Shown here: piece after piece, positions 1 through 9,946 of the stretch
Numbering within the stretch: position 1 is the stretch's first letter
Layout of the letters: every line of letters begins with the position of its first letter
NCBI GenBank assembly: GCA_012720075.1
Contig: JAAXZE010000036.1
Span: forward strand, 1-39,903
Source: Clostridia bacterium
Lineage (GTDB): Bacteria; Bacillota; Peptococcia; Peptococcales; BICA1-8
Length of the DNA stretch: 39,903 nt
Direction of reading: 5' to 3'
Made by a program: the position numbers and the translations under genes
Notes under the pieces: generated by a model
Told to the model about the DNA's origin: nothing
What the model saw: the letters and a program-made list of their open reading frames with translations, nothing else
Databases searched by the model: none

Positions 1-711
1 ACCAATGTTACCGGCGGCAGGTAAAAGTTCCCCGGCATTTTGGGAACTTCCATTGCCAAAGTCTTTGATTGGAATGTAGGCCGGACCGGCCTTTCCGAAA
101 AAGAAGCCCGTGAATTGGGTTATGATGTAGTTACAGCCTATGTGCCGGGCCCCGATAAGGCTCACTTCTTCCCCGGCAAGAAATTAATGATGATTAAATT
201 GATTGGCGACCGGAAAACCGGCAAAATGTTAGGAGCTCAAATGACCGGACCCGGGGATATTGCTCGTCGTTTGGATGTTATGGTTACGGCGCTTACTTTG
301 GGAGCAACGGCTCATCAGATTGCTAATTTGGATTTGGCTTATGCACCGCCTTTCAGCCCGGCCATGGATACCCTCATTAATGCCGCTAATGTAATGAAAA
401 ATATTATTGACGGTAAAGCCAAAAATATGGGGTATTTTGAGTTTAAGGAAAAACTGGACGACAATGATGTAGTATTTGTAGACCTCAGGACCTCAGAAGA
501 ACGAAAGGGTAAGGTTGTGCCGGCTAAAAATTTGCTTCACATTCCTTTTGAAGAACTGCGGGCCAGAAGCGGGGAAATTCCTAAAGATAAGGAAATCGTT
601 GTGTTCTGTATTTTAAGCACCCGGGCCTTTGAAGCTCAGGTAATCTTAAATCATTTAGGGTTTAAAAAGGTAAGCTTTATCGATGCCGGAATTCATTTCT
701 GGCCTCTGTAA
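1..711 (+). pseudogene. C-terminal part of a CoA-disulfide reductase / NADH oxidase-like pyridine nucleotide-disulfide oxidoreductase with C-terminal rhodanese domain; truncated by window edge, in-frame TAA at 22-24
   Basis: Frame 1 reads TNVTGGR*KFPGILGTSIAKVFDWNVGRTGLSEKEA..., a typical dimerisation-domain segment, followed by rhodanese-like VVFVDLRTSEERKGKVVPAKNLLHIPFEEL...VVFCILSTRAFEA. The ORF track begins at the TTG at 40 only because of the TAA at 22-24. Confidence 0.75.
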
Positions 712-713
712 GA

Positions 714-736
714 AAACGGGCTCTGCCCGTTTTTTT
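714..736 (+). terminator. Rho-independent terminator
   Basis: aaacgggc-tct-gcccgttt followed by a T run, directly after the stop at 711. Confidence 0.85.
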
Positions 737-817
737 GTAGGGGCAAACCTATGTGTTTGTCCTAATGATTATATTTATGTAAACGTTGGAAAGGGCGGAC
801 ACGCAGGTCCGCCCTAC
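737..817. repeat. Dispersed palindromic repeat, copy A
   Basis: gtaggggcaaacctatgtgtttgtccta...agggcggacacgcaggtccgccctac; related copies at 19081-19158 and 38677-38759. Confidence 0.8.
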
Positions 818-912
818 CAAACATCAAATTGATTAAATGGATTTAATATCAGGTGTCACAAAGTCACCAAACTAATTCCCAAATCCTACACCTTAACCTC
901 AGCCTTAACTTT

Positions 913-1707
913 TTATTCAACTTTATTGATGCTTTCAACATTCTTTATCCCCAATTTATTGAGGAACCACCGGTAGTTTTTCCTATTGCCGGTTGTGTAA
1001 ACTATTATTTTACCGTCGATTGTACTTCCATTTAATAAGTTTTGTTCCAGTAAATAATCTCTGATGGCCAGAGCTTGATAATGGGCTGGATTGATGAAAG
1101 TAGTGGCGGGATAAAGCTCTTCCAAATAGTCCATTATGATCGGATAGTGGGTACAGGCAAGAATTACCGTGTCCTGCGCACCCTTTTCCTTAATGTTATT
1201 CATAGGTATCTTTGTTTCCTTAGCAATGTCTTCTTTGGTGAAATTGCCCTGATCAATAATAGTTGCCAGATGAGGGCAGCCTTCGCCGATGATCTTTATA
1301 TTTGGGTTGAGTTTGGCTAAGCTTTTATTATAATAATTGGTTTTTACCGTGAACGGGGTAGCTATTAAACCAACTTTATCAATAGGTAATTTGGCTATAT
1401 GAACGATATAAGGGTCAATGGCACCAATTAATTTCAAGTCATACTGAGGTTCCAGGAAACTTAGCACCGAAGAAATGGTATTACACCCGATTCCCACCAA
1501 TTTCACATTTTTTACTACTAAAAAGTCCAGCATTCTTTTAGTTAAACAAATAATTTCTTCCTGGCTTTTACTGCCATAGGGGACGTTTTTACTGTCGCCA
1601 AAATAGATAATATTTTCTTTGGGCAGTAAGTCTTGCAATTCTTTGACAACGGTTAGTCCTCCTACTCCTGAGTCGATGATTGCTATTGGATTTTCTCTTC
1701 TGCTCAT
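913..1707 (-). CDS. murI: Glutamate racemase
   Basis: AIIDSGVGGLTVVKEL, IIYFGDSKNVPYGSKS, GIGCNTISS and LACTHYPI (two catalytic Cys motifs). Confidence 0.93.
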   Translation of the reverse strand: MSRRENPIAIIDSGVGGLTVVKELQDLLPKENIIYFGDSKNVPYGSKSQEEIICLTKRMLDFLVVKNVKLVGIGCNTISSVLSFLEPQYDLKLIGAIDPYIVHIAKLPIDKVGLIATPFTVKTNYYNKSLAKLNPNIKIIGEGCPHLATIIDQGNFTKEDIAKETKIPMNNIKEKGAQDTVILACTHYPIIMDYLEELYPATTFINPAHYQALAIRDYLLEQNLLNGSTIDGKIIVYTTGNRKNYRWFLNKLGIKNVESINKVE

Positions 1708-1943
1708 TTTAACAACACCTTCAATATATACTTCTGTTTATGAGATTACATTTACTATTCTACCATTCCCAAGGCATGTTTTACTAATAAAAAAATTGGA
1801 ACTTTTTTACCTTTTCGGTCGTCTGTTTTTGTGTGTCAGAAAATATATCCATTTTTTCGGCAAATATGGCATAATTGGAAGGATTAGCTGAAAGGTTGTC
1901 GAACTTTAAAAAGATAAGAACTACAAAAGGGTGGAGGTAAAAT

Positions 1944-4586
1944 ATGGTTAATGGTACAAAAAGGAGCCTGATTCTAATATTAATACTGGTTTTTGGTCTG
2001 AACATCATAGCACCTGTTGCCGCTCTTGATTTGGAAAGATACGGGTATTTTCCGGACGTAAAAAATGACCATTGGGCTAAACAGGTTATAACCAAAATGA
2101 ATTTGCGCAATGTGGTCAGTGGTTACCCTGAAAACGGCACCCTTTTATTTAAACCTGACCAATCGGTAACCCAAGGGGAAGCGGTACTAATGGCCCTTAG
2201 GACTATGGGTCTGCAAAATAAGGAAAGTCTGGTAGATAAAAGCCGATACCTGCCCTTTTCCGTACCTGACTGGGCTAAGGCCAGTGCCCTGGTGGCTGTT
2301 GATGAAGGCTTAATAGTTGGCAGTCAGTTTGTTTGGGAACAAGAGGCCAGCCGGGCCTGGGTAGCTCAACTGTTGGTTCGGATGCTGGGTCAGGAAGATG
2401 AAATTTACAATGTTACTGAGGAAGTTTTGCCATTTACTGATAGTTATAGCATTCCTATTGAATATTTAAACTATGTGAAAGTCGCCAACAAATACGGTCT
2501 AATCAAAGGCAATGACCAAAACCAGTTTCAACCAAATAAATCGGTAACCCGGGCTGAAATGGTTGCTTTTTTAAGCAGGGCGGAGCAATATCTGGACATT
2601 TCGGCGGCAAATTTGGTAATAGGTGAGATTACCGCCATTAATAATTCCAATATTTCTCTAAGAGGCGATAATGGAATTGAATATACTCTGTTCTGTGATA
2701 TTATAAAAACCAATTTGTATGATACCAATGGGGAAATATGGGTCAGTGACTTGCAAGTAGGTGACCGGGCATATGTAATTGTCGACGGGACTACCATTCA
2801 ATACTTGGAACTAAATCCTCCCCAATCCCAGAAAATAATAACTTCCGGTAATGTGGGCACCATACTTCAAGTATACCCTGAAGAGAAAACCATCGTAGTC
2901 AAAACCGAAGAAGGCATCAAAACCTACACTTTAGCAGCCGATGCCCAGATAGTATTGGAAAAGGACGGTACCTTTATTAGTATAGATAAACTGGTCAAAG
3001 ACCAGGAGGTACGGGTTGCCTTAAGTAGTAACGGCCAGGTTTCAAAAGTCACCGTACTTTCCGGAAATAGCGGTAGTGTAGGTAGTTCCGGGGTAGTATT
3101 TGATATTAATAAGAACTTGCAATTAATAACTATCAAAAATGTCTCCGGGTTGGCAGCTTATCAATTTGCTGACGATACCGCGGTAATTATTAATAATCGT
3201 TTTGCTACCCTTGGGGATATAAAAATTGGTGATAGTGTCCAATTGGAGGTTGAACGGGGTGTAGTAACAAAAATTACCCTCTTGGCTTCGGAGGTAGACC
3301 TGTCCGCTTCCGGTACTGTCAAACTAATCAGTATTGATAGTAGGATTTTGACCTACCAGACTCCGGAAGGCGAGCTTAAAGCCCATTATGTAGAGAATGA
3401 TGCTTCCATAGATTTTGGTGGACAGTCGGGAACCTTTGGTGACATTAAGGTTGGAGATACAATAGAAGTTAAAATCGAACAGGGTAAAATAAAGGAAGTA
3501 TCGGTAAAGAATCGCAAGCTGCATGAGCTGAGCAAAGGTTTTATTGTCAGCACCGATTACACCAACCGGATAATTACCGTAAGAAACAGTGACGGTCAAT
3601 TATCTGCCTATGAAGTGGCCTCCAATGCTGATATCCGGGTCAATAATAACAGTGCTTATTTACATGATGTTAAGAAAGATATGCAGGTCCAATTGGAACT
3701 AACTGACGGAAAAATTACCTACCTGGTTGCCAGGGATACCTTGCAGGGCACGGTATTAAGGGTAAGTAACAGTACCAAGGTCATTGAACTGGCCCTGGAG
3801 ACCGGAGAAAATAGAAGTTATACCGTGGACCACGGTGTATATGTCTTAATGGAGGGCATTTCAGGGCCTGACTTGGATGATATAAATAAAGGCGATACCG
3901 TTGAAGTAAAAGTAGTAAATAATAGGGTTACAGAAATCAGAGTCCAGAGGACCATAACCTATAAAATTACCGAGACTTATTCGGGGTCCAACCGGATTAA
4001 AGTCGTTGATGATGATAATAATTCCAGAAACCTTTATATTTACAGTGATGTGGAACTTATTATAAACGGTATCAATAAACCTAAGGTCAGCGATTTAAAG
4101 GTTGGCGACATAGTTAAAGCTACCTTCCTGGGTTATACCTTGCAAAAAGTAGAGCTTGCTCCGGTGGTAATAGGTTCCGTGGCCATAGTAAATTCTACTA
4201 ATAATTCAGTAACAATTAATACTTACGATGGGCGGTCCTTTACCTTCCAATTTGGCTCCGGCAGCAAGGTTATTAAAAATAAACAGACCTATTATAATAT
4301 CGGGACTTTGGTTAGTGGCGACAGGGTAGCTGTAGAAGAAAGTTTAGACGGCGGCAAAGTATATACTGTAATGAATAAAGTCAGCGGTAAAATAGGGGCC
4401 ATGTATAAAGATAAAACAACCCTTTACCTGCAGATTACCCAGACCAATTGGCAGAAATATGAAATGCTGCCCAGCGCTTATCTCCATCAAGGCACGGTCA
4501 AGCTTGAGCCCTCTGACTTTAAGCTAAACGATAATGTAGATATTTACCTTGCCAATGGAAAAGTTTATGAAGTTGAAAAAAAATAG
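1944..4586 (+). CDS. Secreted S-layer homology (SLH) domain protein with C-terminal tandem beta-rich repeats
   Basis: Signal peptide (KRSLILILILVFGLNIIAPVAA), three SLH-like domains (e.g. YFPDVKNDHWAKQVITKM..., PFTDSYSIPIEYLNYVKVANKYGLIKG...RAEMVAFLSR), then repeated units containing 'G-I...(L/I)KVGD.V.V...G.V..I.(V/L)'. Confidence 0.85.
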   Translation: MVNGTKRSLILILILVFGLNIIAPVAALDLERYGYFPDVKNDHWAKQVITKMNLRNVVSGYPENGTLLFKPDQSVTQGEAVLMALRTMGLQNKESLVDKSRYLPFSVPDWAKASALVAVDEGLIVGSQFVWEQEASRAWVAQLLVRMLGQEDEIYNVTEEVLPFTDSYSIPIEYLNYVKVANKYGLIKGNDQNQFQPNKSVTRAEMVAFLSRAEQYLDISAANLVIGEITAINNSNISLRGDNGIEYTLFCDIIKTNLYDTNGEIWVSDLQVGDRAYVIVDGTTIQYLELNPPQSQKIITSGNVGTILQVYPEEKTIVVKTEEGIKTYTLAADAQIVLEKDGTFISIDKLVKDQEVRVALSSNGQVSKVTVLSGNSGSVGSSGVVFDINKNLQLITIKNVSGLAAYQFADDTAVIINNRFATLGDIKIGDSVQLEVERGVVTKITLLASEVDLSASGTVKLISIDSRILTYQTPEGELKAHYVENDASIDFGGQSGTFGDIKVGDTIEVKIEQGKIKEVSVKNRKLHELSKGFIVSTDYTNRIITVRNSDGQLSAYEVASNADIRVNNNSAYLHDVKKDMQVQLELTDGKITYLVARDTLQGTVLRVSNSTKVIELALETGENRSYTVDHGVYVLMEGISGPDLDDINKGDTVEVKVVNNRVTEIRVQRTITYKITETYSGSNRIKVVDDDNNSRNLYIYSDVELIINGINKPKVSDLKVGDIVKATFLGYTLQKVELAPVVIGSVAIVNSTNNSVTINTYDGRSFTFQFGSGSKVIKNKQTYYNIGTLVSGDRVAVEESLDGGKVYTVMNKVSGKIGAMYKDKTTLYLQITQTNWQKYEMLPSAYLHQGTVKLEPSDFKLNDNVDIYLANGKVYEVEKK

Positions 4587-4609
4587 GCGGTTTTCCGCCT
4601 ATTTTTTTT
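4581..4609 (+). terminator. Rho-independent terminator
   Basis: aaataggcgg-tttt-ccgcctatttttttt at the stop of the SLH gene. Confidence 0.9.
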
Positions 4610-4794
4610 GTCCCAGGGAATTATATTTAGTGAGTGACCGGCGGCAGGTAAAATGAGTGTGTTAGTGCGTTGGTGTGATTGTGTAAATCAAGGAAAAAAT
4701 TACTAGAGTTAACGGTGAGAATAAGTTATAATACTTTAATCGGGCGAGAAAATGGATAAAAATTAAAAAAAGGAAAGGAAATTAAGGAGGAATT

Positions 4795-6231
4795 ATGATA
4801 ACCTTTAACCAATTAAATTTAAATACTAAAATATTAAGAGCCATTGAAGAAATGGGATTTGAACAGCCAACCCCTATCCAGGAACAGGCCATACCCATAG
4901 CTTTGGAAGGAAAAGATCTAATCGGTCAGGCTCAAACCGGAACAGGAAAGACTGCGGCTTTTTCTATTCCTTTTCTGGAGAAAATCACCCCTGAACCTGT
5001 AATACAAGTCTTGGTTTTAACACCTACTCGGGAGCTTTGCATCCAGGTTGCCGAAGAAGTGGGTAAAATCGGCAAGTACAAAGGGGTTAAGGCTTTGCCT
5101 ATTTACGGCGGACAGGATATAAACAGGCAAATTAGAGCCTTAAAGGCCAAACCTCAAGTGATAATTGCTACACCTGGCAGGCTTATCGATCATATGAACC
5201 GCAGAACAATACGGCTGGACCAGTTAAAAGTAGTTGTTTTGGATGAAGCCGATGAAATGCTTAATATGGGTTTTTTGGAGGATATTGAAAAAATATTATC
5301 TTCCTGTAATCCTATTCGCCAGACTTTAATGTTTTCGGCTACTATCAAACCGGAAATAGAGAAAATAGCCAATACCTTTATGCAGGATCCGGTTTTGGTT
5401 AAAATAAAAACCCCGGAATTAACGGTACCGGTAATAGAACAGCATTATTATGAGGTGCCGGAAAAAGACAAGCTGGATGCCTTGTGCCGGCTTTTGGATG
5501 TGCAAAATCCCGATTTGGCGTTAATCTTTGGCCGGACCAAACGGAGAGTTGATGAACTGTCCGACGCTTTGCAAAAGAGAGGTTATCTGGCGGAAGGAAT
5601 CCATGGTGATTTAAGCCAGAGGCAAAGGAATTTGGTAATGGCTAAGTTTCGCAGCGCCCAAATTGAAATACTGGTGGCTACCGATGTGGCTGCCCGGGGG
5701 TTGGATATTTCCGGTGTGACCCATGTCTATAATTTTGATATCCCGCTGGATGTGGACAGCTATGTCCACCGCATCGGCAGAACCGGCAGAGCGGGTCAGC
5801 CAGGGCTGGCTATTACCTTTGTCGAGCCCAGAGAATTCGGGCAATTGAGAAATATTGAGCGCACCATAAAGAGAAGATTGAAACGCCAAAACTTGCCAAC
5901 TCTTGCCGACGTGCAAAGGGAAAAAAGAAAGATGGCCGCCAGCAAAGTAGCTCAGGTCATCGAAGAAGGCAAGTACAGTGATTATAAATATGCCGCCGAG
6001 GAATTAATGAATGAATATGATTCCATAACCATCATAGCTGCTGCCCTTAAGCTAATCGGCGGAGAAATGGAAGAAATTCAGGACGATATTGTATTGACCG
6101 AGGAAAAACCGGTTTTTGTTAAACCCAAGGACTTTCTCCAGAATAAGACAAAAGGAAAAAACAGGGAAAAGAACAGGGGTAAAAAAACCTCCTTTCAAAA
6201 AAGCGGAAGAAAACCGGCAGGTAAAAAGTAA
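4795..6231 (+). CDS. DEAD-box ATP-dependent RNA helicase (CshA/DeaD-like)
   Basis: [40 protein letters not shown]; basic C-terminal tail. SD aaggagg upstream of ATG. Confidence 0.95.
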   Translation: MITFNQLNLNTKILRAIEEMGFEQPTPIQEQAIPIALEGKDLIGQAQTGTGKTAAFSIPFLEKITPEPVIQVLVLTPTRELCIQVAEEVGKIGKYKGVKALPIYGGQDINRQIRALKAKPQVIIATPGRLIDHMNRRTIRLDQLKVVVLDEADEMLNMGFLEDIEKILSSCNPIRQTLMFSATIKPEIEKIANTFMQDPVLVKIKTPELTVPVIEQHYYEVPEKDKLDALCRLLDVQNPDLALIFGRTKRRVDELSDALQKRGYLAEGIHGDLSQRQRNLVMAKFRSAQIEILVATDVAARGLDISGVTHVYNFDIPLDVDSYVHRIGRTGRAGQPGLAITFVEPREFGQLRNIERTIKRRLKRQNLPTLADVQREKRKMAASKVAQVIEEGKYSDYKYAAEELMNEYDSITIIAAALKLIGGEMEEIQDDIVLTEEKPVFVKPKDFLQNKTKGKNREKNRGKKTSFQKSGRKPAGKK

Positions 6232-6254
6232 TTAGTTGTTTTTCGGAGGTAAAA

Positions 6255-7391
6255 ATGCTTTATTTGGATAACAGTGCAACCACTCCTGTCCATCCGGAAG
6301 TAATTAAGGTAATGGAGGATGTGCTGAAAAAACATTATGGCAATCCTTCATCACTGCATCAAAAAGGAGTAGAAAGCGAAAAGCTCCTGGAAACCAGCAG
6401 GAAAATAGTTGCTCAAACCTTAGAGGTTGATAAAGAAGAAATAGTCTTTACTTCCGGGGGAACGGAAGGAGACAATTTGGCAATTAAGGGGATAGCTTTT
6501 CGGTACCAAAACCGGGGAAAGCACATTATTACCAGTCAAATCGAACACCCTGCAGTCAAGGAATCGTGTCGCTTCTTGGAGCAATTTGGTTTTAGCGTTA
6601 CTTATTTACCTGTTGATAAACAGGGGCTAATTGACCCTCAAATGCTTAAAAGCAGTATAAGAGATGATACAATTCTGGTCAGTATAATGCATGTAAACAA
6701 TGAGGTAGGCACTATCCAGCCTATCCAGGATTTAGGTGCAATATTAAAGGAATATCCGAGGATTTTTTTCCATGTTGACGGGGTGCAAGGTTATGCCAAA
6801 GTACCGTTGAAGCTTAAAGAGTGGGGGATAGATCTCTATACTGTTTCCGGTCATAAAATTAACGGCCCCAAAGGTGTGGGGGCTTTGTATGTAAGAAATG
6901 GTATTGCTTTATTGCCTCAAATGTCCGGAGGAGGCCAAGAGGGGGGCTTAAGATCCGGTACCGAAAATGTCCCCGGAATAGCAGGCTTTGCCAAAGCGTG
7001 TCAAATTGCCCGGGAAATATCCGTCATAAACTGGGAAAAGTTGTCAAAATTACGTAAGTATTGTATAAATATGCTTAAGGAAAAAAATCCGGCAGTAATA
7101 ATTAACGGCCCCGAGGAAGAGCATGTTTCACCCTATATTTTAAATATCAGTATCCCCGGTTTGCGGGGCGAGGTTCTGGTTCATGGTCTGGAAAAAGAAG
7201 AGGTTTTGGTTTCGACAGGCTCAGCTTGCTCTTCGAAAAAGGATATCATAAGTCCCGTTCTTCAGGCTATGGGAATAGACAGGGAGACCGCCTTGGGCTC
7301 CATTCGAGTTAGTTTTTCCTATCAAACCAAAGAGGAAGATATACTTATATTTGTTGATAAAATGAGCCGTGTAGTCAATCGGTTGTTATAA
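6255..7391 (+). CDS. Cysteine desulfurase (NifS/IscS family)
   Basis: MLYLDNSATTPVHPEV, SGGTEGDNLAIKG, VSGHKINGPKGVGALYVR, STGSACSSKK. Confidence 0.95.
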   Translation: MLYLDNSATTPVHPEVIKVMEDVLKKHYGNPSSLHQKGVESEKLLETSRKIVAQTLEVDKEEIVFTSGGTEGDNLAIKGIAFRYQNRGKHIITSQIEHPAVKESCRFLEQFGFSVTYLPVDKQGLIDPQMLKSSIRDDTILVSIMHVNNEVGTIQPIQDLGAILKEYPRIFFHVDGVQGYAKVPLKLKEWGIDLYTVSGHKINGPKGVGALYVRNGIALLPQMSGGGQEGGLRSGTENVPGIAGFAKACQIAREISVINWEKLSKLRKYCINMLKEKNPAVIINGPEEEHVSPYILNISIPGLRGEVLVHGLEKEEVLVSTGSACSSKKDIISPVLQAMGIDRETALGSIRVSFSYQTKEEDILIFVDKMSRVVNRLL

Positions 7392-7415
7392 GAAACCCTG
7401 TAAAGGAGAGATTTT

Positions 7416-8615
7416 ATGTATGATCATATTCTGATAAGATATGGAGAACTGGCCTTAAAAGGGCGGAATCAAATGGACTTTGTTCGCCGGTTGGTAAAAA
7501 ATATTAAGCAGATGGTTTATCAGTATTATCAAGAGTCGCCGGTTTTGGAGATGGAAAAAGGCCGTATTTTTTTAAAACTTAACGGACAAGAGCCGCAAAA
7601 ATATTATGAACCGCTGGCTAATGTTTTTGGCATCCTTTCTTTTAGTCCTGTTCGCAAAGCAGAATTGGATATGGACCAAATAAAAAAAGCAGCCCTGGAA
7701 GAGTTTCGCTCTTTGCCCGGTGGTCCTAAAACCTTCCGGACCACTGTGCGAAGGCCTAATAAAAGATTCCCGGTTAAATCTCCCCAGGCTCAAAGAGAAA
7801 TCGGGGCCTATATCTTGAAAAATGTCCCCAATTTAAAGGTTGATTTACATAACCCTGAAGTAGAGGTATTCGTGGAACTAAGGGATGATGGGGCCTATAT
7901 TTATACGCAAAAAATCTATGGACACGGAGGTTTGCCTTTGGGGACCGGAGGCAAAGCCCTGCTTCTTTTATCGGGAGGTATTGACAGTCCCGTAGCCGGC
8001 TGGCTGACTATGAAAAGGGGCATAGAAATTGAGGCCCTCCATTTTTACAGTTATCCTTATACCAGTGAAAGGGCTAAAGAAAAAGTAGTGGATTTGGCTA
8101 AAGTTTTGGCCAAATATTGCGGACAGATAAACGTTCATATTGTTCCCTTCACCAAAATCCAGGAGGCCATAAGTGCCAATTGTTATGAGAGCCTGTGGAT
8201 TACCATTATGCGCCGCTTTATGTTCAGAATTGCCGAAAGAATTGCCCGGAGACGGGAAGCCCTGGCTTTGGTTACCGGGGAAAGCATCGGACAAGTAGCC
8301 AGTCAGACTTTGGACAGTATGTACGCTATTAACGAGGTAACTAATATGCCGGTAATCAGGCCGTTAATCACCTCTGACAAAGAAGAAATCATGGAACTGG
8401 CGCGAAAAATTGATACTTATGATATCTCTATCCGTCCCTATGCTGACTGCTGTACAGTTTTTTTACCCCGAGAACCCAAAACCAAGCCCAAATTAGTTTT
8501 GTGTCACAAGGAAGAAACAAAATTAAAGGTTGAAGAATTGGTCGAAGAGGCGGTAAATAATACGGAGACAATTTTAATCAAGGCCGATGAAAAGGATGAG
8601 TTTGGCTATTTTTAG
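7416..8615 (+). CDS. thiI: tRNA 4-thiouridine synthetase ThiI
   Basis: MYDHILIRYGELALKGRNQ, LLLLSGGIDSPVAGW, GESIGQVASQTL; downstream of a cysteine desulfurase. Confidence 0.95.
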   Translation: MYDHILIRYGELALKGRNQMDFVRRLVKNIKQMVYQYYQESPVLEMEKGRIFLKLNGQEPQKYYEPLANVFGILSFSPVRKAELDMDQIKKAALEEFRSLPGGPKTFRTTVRRPNKRFPVKSPQAQREIGAYILKNVPNLKVDLHNPEVEVFVELRDDGAYIYTQKIYGHGGLPLGTGGKALLLLSGGIDSPVAGWLTMKRGIEIEALHFYSYPYTSERAKEKVVDLAKVLAKYCGQINVHIVPFTKIQEAISANCYESLWITIMRRFMFRIAERIARRREALALVTGESIGQVASQTLDSMYAINEVTNMPVIRPLITSDKEEIMELARKIDTYDISIRPYADCCTVFLPREPKTKPKLVLCHKEETKLKVEELVEEAVNNTETILIKADEKDEFGYF

Positions 8616-8657
8616 AAATGGCCGGCTCTTTTTCTTGAAAGAATATTCTAAAAATTA

Positions 8658-8687
8658 TTGACAATTAAATGTCCCCTAGCATATAAT
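8658..8687 (+). promoter_or_regulatory. Consensus sigma-A-type promoter
   Basis: TTGACA (8658-8663), 18-bp spacer, TATAAT (8682-8687). Confidence 0.8.
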
Positions 8688-8717
8688 TATTTTAAAAATA
8701 AAATGGGGGTGTTTCTT

Positions 8718-8954
8718 ATGAGTGATCATGATATCGTTGTTGATATTGAGACTCGCATTAGTTCCATATTAGAGGGACTAAATCAACTGGCTCAAATTTT
8801 ACAAGACTGTAAAGATAAGCGAGGTTGGACTAATTACACTGACCCCATTACCGGGCGAGTTTGCAAGGTTGATGAAGCTTTGGAACATATCTACACTGCC
8901 CACTCGGAAATTGCCGCTATTGATGTTTCTTCCTGTGAAGTGAAATTTGGATAA
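8718..8954 (+). CDS. Small conserved-looking hypothetical protein (78 aa)
   Basis: Starts at ATG 8718 (MSDHDIVVDIETRISSILEG...) after SD gggggtg. The ORF-track start at 8658 lies inside the promoter. Confidence 0.7.
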   Translation: MSDHDIVVDIETRISSILEGLNQLAQILQDCKDKRGWTNYTDPITGRVCKVDEALEHIYTAHSEIAAIDVSSCEVKFG

Positions 8955-9037
8955 ATCGGTCTTTGACTCCAAAGTTTGATTACTATTTACTCCCCTTGGT
9001 TTAAAATATATAGAAAAGAAATGGTTTTTAATTTTTT

Positions 9038-9059
9038 AAAACGGCTTAGCCGTTTTTTT
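9038..9059 (+). terminator. Rho-independent terminator
   Basis: aaacggc-tta-gccgttttttt. Confidence 0.75.
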
Positions 9060-9133
9060 ATTTGACTAATTATTTCTTAGGGTTATAATTTCTAATAAGT
9101 GGTTTTTGCCCAATTTTCCTGGGAGGAAAGTTT

Positions 9134-9946
9134 ATGCCGGAGATACCGGAAATGGAAGTGTATAAAAGGCAGCTATCCCAAACAATTATGCATAAAAAAA
9201 TAGTGGAAGTCATTGTAAATCGGGAGAAAGCCATCAATATTCCGACGGCGGAATTTAAAGAATTGGTCAATGAGCAGCTTATTGTTTTTGTCAGCAGACG
9301 GGGGAAGCATATCATTATTACTTTAGGCAATGGTTATTATTTGGTCGGTCATCTGATGCTGGGAGGAAGGATTTACTTGGCCCAACCCGGTGAGAAATTG
9401 AAAACCAGTGGGTCCGTTATTTTTACATTCAGAGATGAATCCAAGCTCTTTTTTATTAATCTGCGTTTAGGCTGGCTTCATCTATACACAGAGACTGAAA
9501 TGGACAGGGCTTTTGCCGGTCTTGGTCCTGAGCCCCTGGGGCCTTTTTTTACCGAAGAACTTCTCAGCACTAAACTGGCTCAGAAAAGAGGAGCGATTAA
9601 ACCTTTGCTAACAGACCAAGAATTTATTGCGGGAATTGGTAACTGTTATTCCGATGAAATCCTCTTTGAGGCAAAAATTAAACCGGACCGCAAGGCCAAG
9701 GAACTAAATAGTGATGAGGTAAAAAGGCTGTTTTTCGCTATACCCAGTGTTTTGAAAGAGGCTATTAATAATGGCGGCTATATGGAAAAACCTTTTAGTT
9801 TGGGGGATAATTGGACAGGAGGCCATAATGAGCATTTGCAGGTTTATGACCGGGAGGGACAACCCTGTTACCGATGTTCCGGTCTGGTTCAGTTAATCAC
9901 ACTTTCGGGGAAAAAGAGCTATTATTGTCCTAGCTGCCAGAAATAA
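9134..9946 (+). CDS. mutM: Formamidopyrimidine-DNA glycosylase (Fpg/MutM/Nei family), divergent
   Basis: MPEIPEMEVYKR N-terminus, FIAGIGNCYSDEILFEAKIKP H2TH segment, C-terminal CYRC...CPSC zinc finger. Confidence 0.85.
   Translation: MPEIPEMEVYKRQLSQTIMHKKIVEVIVNREKAINIPTAEFKELVNEQLIVFVSRRGKHIIITLGNGYYLVGHLMLGGRIYLAQPGEKLKTSGSVIFTFRDESKLFFINLRLGWLHLYTETEMDRAFAGLGPEPLGPFFTEELLSTKLAQKRGAIKPLLTDQEFIAGIGNCYSDEILFEAKIKPDRKAKELNSDEVKRLFFAIPSVLKEAINNGGYMEKPFSLGDNWTGGHNEHLQVYDREGQPCYRCSGLVQLITLSGKKSYYCPSCQK

Noticed and set aside
853-1035. Plus-strand ORF antisense to murI
   Set aside because: Shadow ORF on the opposite strand of a well-supported gene; same reasoning applies to the many other antisense ORFs in the track.
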